A program made the position numbers and the translations under genes. A DNA stretch of 64,000 bases, from NCBI RefSeq assembly GCF_029931775.1, contig NC_079316.1:62870064-62934063 (forward strand). The letters run 5' to 3'. Under the pieces are notes generated by a model, which worked only from the letters and a program-made list of their open reading frames with translations, searched no databases and had not been told where the DNA came from. Positions 56,630 to 64,000 of this stretch are shown here, one piece after another; positions within the stretch are counted from its first letter, which is position 1, and each line of letters opens with the position of its first letter. This DNA is from Euleptes europaea. Lineage: Eukaryota; Chordata; Lepidosauria; Squamata; Sphaerodactylidae.

Positions 56630-59141
56630 GTACCATTAGGGGGTGAGAAAAGATGTGACATTTGGGGACTGGGGAGGGTGGGGGAAAGTCACCGAAAGTG
56701 TAACTTCAGTTGTTCTTGAGGGGAATCGCATCTGTATGAGGCCATGTGTTGCTGTGGAGTCTCAGATTGATATTGGGGAGATCCAGGTTTGAATCCTCTC
56801 TTGGAAACTTACGGGATGACCTGAAGCCATTCGCACACTCTCAGCCTAACCTCCCTCACAGCGTTGTTGTGAGGACAGAATGGACAAGAGGAGAACCATG
56901 GGTACCCACTGGGTAAAGTGAGGTATAAATGAAGTAAAGAAATACATTTTAAAAAATTGAACACCATGTTACTTTTTAATTTCCCCCCGGCACAAATAGC
57001 AAAAAGGGCAAATCTTTGTTTTCTCAGTGAAATTGACTTAGTGGAATCTGACTTAGTGGATACTAGTGTTTCCTCAGGTGATTTTTCAAAGGGATTTGGA
57101 GTAGTGGCTCTACTATATTTCACCCAAGCAGAGATGGCGAATTGTGCGTGTGTATCAATGAAGTGAAAGTCACAAGTGTGTTCTTTGTGTCCCTTTAGGG
57201 GGAAAAAACACACAAACAAACCCTGAGCCCTTTTTAATGGCATAACCCGTTGCAGTTTCTTGCTATAGGTACTTGCTAAATTCCTTCAGGAGAACTCGGA
57301 GCTTCAAATGCCCTTGAGATTTGAGAGTTTGTATCTAGGAGTTTCTGTTAGCAGTGGTTTTGGGTGGTTCACAAACTTCTTGATATGCAACCCACATGTA
57401 AATTTAGTGTACTATTTGGGACCCAATTAAAAAATAACTCCACATGACTTTCCCTTGCCCCAGCACAAAATACAGGAATCTTGTATCAGTTAATCCTGAA
57501 CAAGCTAATGTTTTATCTGTCATTTGCTTATTATGAGCAACAGGATGTGTTTCTGCACAGAAACAAACTGAAATGTACTATCGGAGCCTCCTCTCCCAGC
57601 TCACTCTCTTTCTTCTCTTCATGATCCATCTCTTGTGAGAATTGTGACCCATCTCTAGAAGTACTGTGTTAAATGAAAAATGAGAGCCTTGATGTGTCAT
57701 CGGATGCAAATAAAAAAGTTCAACAAGGCTGTGTTTGTTTTGCAAATGAGAATCAAGTACATCACCCCCTGGAATTCATACCCAGTTTTATAACTGACTT
57801 GCTGGAAAGGTTGAGTTACTCATTCCACCAAAGCAGGGTACTAAAGCACTTTTATAAGACACGGGAATGTTATGCACCTGGCTTCTTTGTATTTTGTTGT
57901 CTGAGACAATGCCAAGTCTCAATGTACCTTTTTTCTTAGAATGAGGTTCAATCTGATCACGCTAGTCATGATGTAATCCAACTAAGTACTAACTCTCGTA
58001 GTCCTATTGATTGCAATGATAATGTTAAGCATATGCTTACATAGGGCCTGGTACAATTCCAGAGTGGCAGAGTAAATAGCTAAGAATGCTTCCCTAAAAT
58101 TGTTCATCATAAAATTTGATTCAAAGTTACACAGGCCTGCTGAGACTGACCATGCATTCCTAAGGAGAGTTACTCCAGTCTAAGCCAATTGAAATGAATG
58201 GGCTTAGACTGGAGTCACTCTCTTTAGGAATGCACTGTTAGTTTGGTCTTTGTTATGCTTGTGCCTTCTTCCAAAATACATATCTCACAAAAGTTCTGTA
58301 AGGTAGGAAAAGAATGACAACTTCAGAGTTCAGTTTAGGAGTCAATGTGTTTATTTAATATATTGATAGACTTCCTCTCCACTAATAGCATCCAAGGAAG
58401 AGTAGTTATTTGGTTTTCTCATCTCTACATTCAGCATGCTAGCTGTTGCCTCTTCTGGATAGAGGACCACATGGCCGTCTGCCCATGATCCAGTAGCTGG
58501 GTGTGCAAGTATAGTCAGGGTTTCTCATTGTGGTTTATTGAACAGCTTGAAATATCACATGTCTTGCCTTCCGTAGCTGGCTAGGGACTCAGTTATGCAT
58601 TGAGTTTGCTGGATCCCAGCCATTATATATCATTAAATGTGGGAAACATATTGTCACTGCTGTGTGCTGTTGACAACACTGGAGGAATTCTGCAACTACT
58701 GACAGTTACGGTTTTATTACTGTAACAAATAGGTCAATGTGTTGTTTCTTGTATATTGCAGTGGAACATAATGAAACCCAGTGCTAAACATTAAAATAAT
58801 TAATTATCTGATGCTGGCCAATTCTGGAGATGAGAAATAGCTCTAGGTGAGCTTATTAGCTTTGTGTGATCATTTCTGTGATTCTAACTGACAATTTTCC
58901 TCCCTTCTTGAGATTAAACAGTTTCTATTGAATTAGTTATGCAATATTGGTAGCTGCCAACATGAATGTCAAATGTATGTACTTTGGTTTTTTTGTATGT
59001 ATGATATTGTGAAGCTTCATATCCTTTGGGATTTTATTGTTTCAGAAGCTGGTTTGCCAAAGCCTAGTAGGAAGACGAGGAACCACATTCTAAAGATTGG
59101 ACATGGAGGGATTCTAGATAGTGCTGCTACTGGAGTACTAG
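56521..59141 (+). CDS. TRUB1: TRUB1, RNA pseudouridine synthase, exons 1-2 (partial gene)
   Basis: Exons 56521-56629 and 59046-59141 join in frame and give the first 68 residues plus one base of the next codon; the rest lies beyond the window. TruB-family enzymes convert U55 of the tRNA T-arm (and TruB1-type mRNA sites) to pseudouridine. Visible: motif I ([11 protein letters not shown], residues 13-23) and motif II ([16 protein letters not shown], 53-68) with the catalytic Asp at 61. An in-frame TAG at 56461 precedes the ATG, so the protein starts here unless there is an upstream coding exon; the human protein, as I recall it, has about 60 more N-terminal residues. The next exon, expected to begin VVGIGSGTK, is not found by 64000. 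Confidence 0.93.
56750..56945 (+). mobile_element. tRNA-derived SINE, old copy
   Basis: ATCCAGGTTTGAATCCTC, CCCTCACAGCGTTGTTGTGA, tail AAATGAAGTAAAGAAATAC. In TRUB1 intron 1, 120 bp after exon 1. Confidence 0.65.
58154..58233. repeat. Hairpin MITE with 33-nt arms
   Basis: Arms 58154-58186 and 58201-58233 pair with two mismatches around a 14-nt loop; typical core ACTCCAGTCTAAGCC and GGCTTAGACTGGAGT. In TRUB1 intron 1. Confidence 0.75.
59046..59141 (+). CDS. TRUB1: TRUB1 coding exon 2 (residues 37-68)
   Basis: Completes Glu, then [20 protein letters not shown] and [12 protein letters not shown] plus one base. Contains the catalytic-loop aspartate. Acceptor tttcag, donor gtaatg; a 27-bp tandem repeat starts a few bases into the intron. 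Confidence 0.93.
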
Positions 59142-59146
59142 GTAAT

Positions 59147-59227
59147 GTGTATTAATATTCACAAATAGCTTACGTGTATTAATATTCACAAATGGCTTAT
59201 GTGTATTTATATCCATAAATGGCTTAT
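59147..59227 (+). repeat. 27-bp tandem repeat, three units
   Basis: GTGTATTAATATTCACAAAT-type unit repeated at 59147, 59174 and 59201, increasingly diverged, 6 bp after the TRUB1 exon 2 donor. Confidence 0.8.
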
Positions 59228-59283
59228 ATCTTTACTATACTTTCATACTGATTTTTAAAAATTTGCAAAGTGGTTGAACTCGT

Positions 59284-59611
59284 CGAAGAAGAAGAAGAGT
59301 TGGTTTTTATATGCCAACTTTCTCTACCACTTAAGGGAGACTCAAACCAGCTTACAATCATATTCCCTTCCCTTCCCCACAACAGACACCCTGTGAGGTA
59401 GGTGGGGCTGAGAGAGAACTCTAACAGAGCTGTAACTTGCCCAAGCTGTAACTTGCCCAAGGTCACCCAGCTGACTTTATGTGTAGGAGTGGGGAAACAA
59501 ATCCAGTTCACCAGATTAGCCTCTGCCACTCATGTGGAGGAGTGGGGAACCAAACCCGGTTCTCCACCGCTCCAAGCCACCACTCTTAACCGCTACACCA
59601 CACTGCCTCTA
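59284..59611 (-). mobile_element. tRNA-derived SINE, long subtype
   Basis: Reverse copy with GAAGAAGAAGAAG start, a short internal duplication (AGCTGTAACTTGCCCAA twice at 59430-59461) and head CACCACTCTTAACCGCTACA. In TRUB1 intron 2. Confidence 0.8.
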
Positions 59612-59835
59612 AAACTAAGACATTAGATCTGTTCAGAATAGACAAACCACCCTGGTCTAAATCCCAGAGCAGAATAAAACTGTTTTAATCAGCAGATGAT
59701 TTGTGACTAGAAGCCTGACAGGAACAAATGGTTTCACTTGCTGTAAAATGAGGCATGTGATGTGGCCAAGCAATCCTCTGGTAGAAAGTATTCCACAGCA
59801 TTTGAGTGGCCACTGAAAAGACCTAGCTTCATCTT

Positions 59836-60085
59836 CGGTCCCGGTGCAGCCCCACATTGGGACTGCGCCTGCTCGCAGGCCAACTGCCGGAAAAAATTGT
59901 TAGCCTAAGCCCTAGAGGGGGCGCTCCTGCCGAGGCGCGTGAACGGCTTCCCGCCCAGCCATTACGTGTGCCTCGGGGGGGCGCCCCTCCCCTCCTCAGT
60001 TCCTTTTTTGCTGCCGCTTTGAAAGGAAGCCGTTAGCAGATATCTCTACTGATATTAATCTAAAAGAAAGAGAAAGAAAAATTCT
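59836..60085. repeat. GC-rich block next to the copia LTR, unidentified
   Basis: CpG-rich sequence (GCCCCACATTGGGACTGCG, GAGGGGGCGCTCCTGCCGAG, TTTTTTGCTGCCGCTTTG) unlike its AT-rich surroundings. It may be another repeat into which the copia element inserted. No ORF or clear terminal repeats. Confidence 0.4.
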
Positions 60086-60478
60086 TGTGAGTACGGACTG
60101 AGGCAGTGTCGCGCACAGCTTGTCTGGACTTCAGGAGTTTACCTGGTAGCAACTTCACACCACGCAGTTCTGCTATGTACAGTTTATTTACAATATCTAC
60201 ACAGAGTCCTTTGGCTGTTAACATTCACAGCTCTGAGCAACAGCATGCTCCGCCAGCATATATATTTCAGCAAGAGGTAACTTACATTCGCTACACAGAC
60301 TTATATACACATTTATGACCAATCACAGTTCACCTGAGATGAGTCATTCTGGAAATCCCCATTCCTGGCTGTACAAACTGGATCAGACCAGCATCATCAC
60401 ATGACTTAGCTGTCACTCTGATCAGTATGATCTGTTTAGCAAACTGCAGACTAGGCATAACTTTGACATATGTTGACA
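60086..60478 (-). repeat. 3' LTR of the copia element
   Basis: The border next to the polypurine tract is firm (TGTCAACATATG on the - strand). The far border (ACTCACA) is the best TG..CA fit but cannot be confirmed without the other LTR. If right, the flanking 5 bp 60081-60085 should recur beyond the window. Confidence 0.65.
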
Positions 60479-63400
60479 CGCCTCCCTAGTCAAACGTTTG
60501 TTAAACACAGCCATTTCTTCAAGTATTGAAACCTTTCAGTATTCAAACATTTAGTAAATATGTCTGCTACATTATTTTCAGAGGTACAATATTTCAGACT
60601 TATTATCCCTCTATTCACAGCATCCCGTACATTTTGATACCGCATATTAATGTGCTTACTCCTAGTGCGCACTCCCTGGTCATTTGCTAATTGTTGCGCT
60701 GCAGTATTGTCACACATTATAGTTATTGGTACCGTACATTCTATCTTCAAGTCAGACAGTAATTGAATGCACCATTCTGATTGTACTAGGCAATCACTTA
60801 AAGCTGAGTATTCTGCCTCACATGTACTTGTGGAAACATGGGTTTGTTTTATTGTTTTCCACTGTACTAGGGATCCTAAAACATATAATCCTGTTGTGGA
60901 CTTGCCATCATTATGTTCACCCCAACTGGCATCACTGTAAGCCATTAATGCTGGTTTTTGGTCTGCTTTCAGCACTAATTTGTTGGCTATGGTTCCCTTT
61001 AAATATCTTAGAACTCTCTTTGCTGCCACCCAATCCTTCTGGTATGGACAGGCATGTTTTCTGCATAACCAGTGAACAGCAACACATATATCAGGCCTGG
61101 TCCAACATCCTATGTACAGTAGAGATCCCACTAGTGATTGATACAATCCTTTCTGTTCAAACACTTTATCATCTGGTTCCCTATTGTAACTTGTTGTCAT
61201 AGGTGTTGTAACCTCATGCGCTTCACTCATGTTATACTTCTCCAGCAATTCACTTATTTTAGTCTCCTGGCTTAGTTCAAACCAACCATTCTCATCTCTG
61301 GAGACTTGCACCCCTAGGTAATTCTTAATTGGTCCTAGATGTTTCATTGTAAACATTTCCTGTATGGTCTGCATAAACCATTTCAACTGTTCCTTGTTGT
61401 GGTACATTAGACATACATCATCCACAAAAAGTAATAAATAACAGGTTTGTTTACATATTTCCACTTGATACAGACATGCATCAGACACACTCTGCTTAAA
61501 CCCTTTTTTGGTTAAAGCATTTTTTATACACATATTCCATGCATGTCCTGATTGCTTTAAGCCATATAATGCCTTGTGCAATTTTAACACTGTTTTGGCA
61601 TTTTGACATTTGAACCCTGGTATTTGATCAAAATATAACTCTTCCTCAATAGGTGCGTTCAGATATGCAGTATCAAAATCAAAATGATCAACTAGCATTC
61701 CTTCTGCTCCAGCCTTAGTTAATGCAACTCTTATTGTTTCCATGTGAATCGTGGGGGCAAATGATTCATAATAATCCTGTCCAACCACCTGCGTAAATCC
61801 CCTGGCAACTAATCTTGCCTTATATTTAACATTCCCATTTGGCAAGGTTTTGAGTCTGTACAACCAACGGCAACTCAGAGTTTTCTTATCTGCTGGCAAT
61901 TCAGATAAGGAAAATACTTCATTTGACACCAAGCATTTTTTTCTTCTGAGGCTAGACCTAACACATCATTGTAATCAGTTGGAACTTTAACAAACACATG
62001 GTTAGCAGTTACACCATACCTTTGAGGTGGAATACCTTTTGTAGATCTAGAGGACACTCTTGGCACTACTCTCTGATCTGCACTTTGCACACTCTCAGAG
62101 TCTGCATGTATTGGTGACTGCACCTCCTGTTTTACCTCTGGCATGTTTTCAGAATTATCATTCATAGGTAACAGTACTGTGGATGGTAATTGGTTTGCAT
62201 GTATCTTAGGCCAATTAGCATCCTCACAGAATGTAGCTGAAAGACTGAAACTTAATGCATTTTGGTTATTTACAAAACGGTAAGATTTCATTCCTGTCTG
62301 ATACCCCAGGAATGTCAACTTGTTTGCTCTTTTACCACCTTTCCTACGTTGTTTCAGTGGTATATTAACCCATGCTTTACTGCCAAATATCCTGATATGA
62401 TCCAAACTGGGATCTTTCCCATACAAAGCCTTGTATGGAATATTATTTGTGGCACTTGTCCAAATTCTATTTGATATATAACAAGCATTTTTTGCCGCTT
62501 CAGCCCAGAACATTTTTGGCAATCCAGCATCAAGTAGCATTGATTTTATCATTGTTTGCAGTACTCCTCCCTTTCTCTCTGCAACACCATTTTCTTGACT
62601 CATAGATACATTAGCAATTCTGTGTTCAATACCTTGAGTCTTAAACCAATGAGCCATTTCACCAGACATGTATTCACCCCCAAAATCACTTTGGAACTTA
62701 CAAATGTTATGCCCCAATTGCCTTTGCACATTGTTAGCCCACATCTTTATAGTGTCACACACCTCTGACTTCTTTGCTATGGGATACACCCATGTGAACC
62801 TTGTGGCATCATCTATCAAAAGAAGAAGATATTTTCTTTTAGATATACTGCCTGGGAAAGGGCCTACCACATCACTATGAATAAGATATAGAGGGGTTTT
62901 TGTTACTCTGTCACTCTTTGGTGCAACTGGGTGTGCTTTAGACTTACTTTGCTTGCACACATCACAATCCAGATACGTTTTGCACCCTTCAACCTTCTCT
63001 TTGCCCAGCAGGGCAAGAGTTTTATTTAAGGTGCCCCAGCCCACATGGCCAAGTTTTCTATGTAGCAAATGTATACATTTATGGTGAGGGTTTTTATTTA
63101 ACACTGTTTGTGCTTTTCCTGCCATGTTCTCTAGCACATACACATTATCTTTCAAATTCCCCACTGCCATAATTTTATCACCTTTGAGAATATTACAGCA
63201 CTTATTTCTGAAAGTCACACTGAATCCAGCAGAATCTAGTGCACTTATACTTAATAAGTTTTTCTCAAGAGAGGGTATACAAAGCACATCATTGAATGTA
63301 TGGTTTAAACTTCGAAACATTACACTTCCTTCACAGGAAACAGTTGCAGAACGTCCATCTGCCAAACTTACATGACCTAACGCCGATTGATGTGAGTTCA

Positions 63401-64000
63401 TTAATAACCTTTTCTCCCTCACAAATATTTGTGAAGCTCCTGAGTCAATTATCCAAGAGTCATTCAGGGAGTCTGGACTTGCTCTCACCAGCGTAGCTTG
63501 CTGTTTGGTCACAAATTGAGTCTTTTTTCCTCCTTTGTATTTCCTTGCAGCAGGGCAAAATCTTTGAATGTGCCCCTCTTTTCCACATCTGTAACATTTG
63601 ACACGTAAAGCTACAGGTATAGGCTTGCTTGTTTCACAGCTGAGGCTTGTATCCTTCCTTATCTCATGCTTGGCACAGCTCCCGGTCTGGCCGACTGCCA
63701 ACTCCCGTTGCGTATATCGCGCCTCTTCCTCTAACAATCTCCCTGAGATGTACTGCAAAGATAATTTTGCTGCATCCACAGATTCAAGGGCTGAGATAAG
63801 TGGGTCGAAACGCTCCGTCAGGGAACTTAAAACAATAAACACCTGGTCCTGGTCAGAAATCTGCTTTCCCCTCTGAGCCAGCAGTTGAAAATATGTGGCT
63901 AAGGTATTCAAATGAGCTCTAACACTCTCATTTGGCTCCATAGTCTTTCTATAAATCCTTCTCATCAGGGAAATAAGAGATCCAGCCGTGTCTTGCACAT
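60086..64000 (-). mobile_element. Ty1/copia LTR retrotransposon, partial at window edge (fossil)
   Basis: Antisense in TRUB1 intron 2. Parts on the - strand, from the right edge: gag with CCHC zinc knuckle (near 63560-63600), aspartic protease (DSGA), HHCC and integrase core, reverse transcriptase (VDD box) and RNase H. The copia order integrase before reverse transcriptase is clear. A polypurine tract (60479-60489) is followed by the 3' LTR, about 60086-60478, TG...CA, with a TATA-like box near 60298-60306 and AATAAA near 60183-60189 (both read on - strand). Long reading frames remain, with about one interruption in the part seen, which suggests a young copy. The 5' LTR and gag start lie outside. 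Confidence 0.9.

Overview
The window is vertebrate nuclear DNA, most likely from a squamate reptile and probably a gecko-like lizard. The evidence is long introns with GT-AG exons, a CpG-rich promoter, and a dense load of squamate-type repeats: Sauria-type SINEs, 5S-rRNA-derived SINEs, tRNA-derived SINEs with TTC tails, CR1 and L2-like LINE pieces and many hAT miniatures. The species call is an inference from repeat style only. Human protein comparisons are from memory, because no search could be run.

Two host genes lie on the + strand. FHIP2A (FAM160B1) is complete: 17 coding exons from 1377 to 36670, splicing to 762 codons, followed by about 4.2 kb of repeat-poor presumed 3' UTR with three AATAAA signals. 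TRUB1 (RNA pseudouridine synthase) starts at 56521. Only exons 1 and 2 are inside the window and the gene runs off the right edge. FHIP2A next to TRUB1 is the order I recall for human chromosome 10q25, so this looks like conserved synteny. The proteins act in unrelated processes: dynein cargo adaptation and RNA modification.

Layout: 1-720, inverted repeats with hammerhead-ribozyme-like cores; 720-1700, CpG island and FHIP2A exon 1; 1.4-36.5 kb, FHIP2A introns with repeats, including a cluster at 27.7-31.1 kb (a solo LTR, then two hAT insertions, one of them inside a tRNA SINE); 36.7-40.9 kb, 3' UTR; 41-56 kb, intergenic and repeat-rich with no host gene seen; 56.1-56.5 kb, TRUB1 promoter with two ZNF143-type motifs; 56.5 kb to the end, TRUB1 exons 1-2 and an antisense Ty1/copia element in intron 2 that crosses the right edge.

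The most unusual signals are: (a) dispersed repeats carrying CTGANGA-stem-GAAA hammerhead cores, often inserted as head-to-head inverted pairs; (b) SINEs that combine tRNA and 5S heads with one common tail, including a tRNA-5S chimera; (c) three hAT-type families recognised by 8-bp target duplications, two of the insertions sitting inside tRNA SINEs; (d) a long-reading-frame Ty1/copia element, a class that is uncommon in amniotes. No prokaryote-type system, CRISPR array or operon is present.
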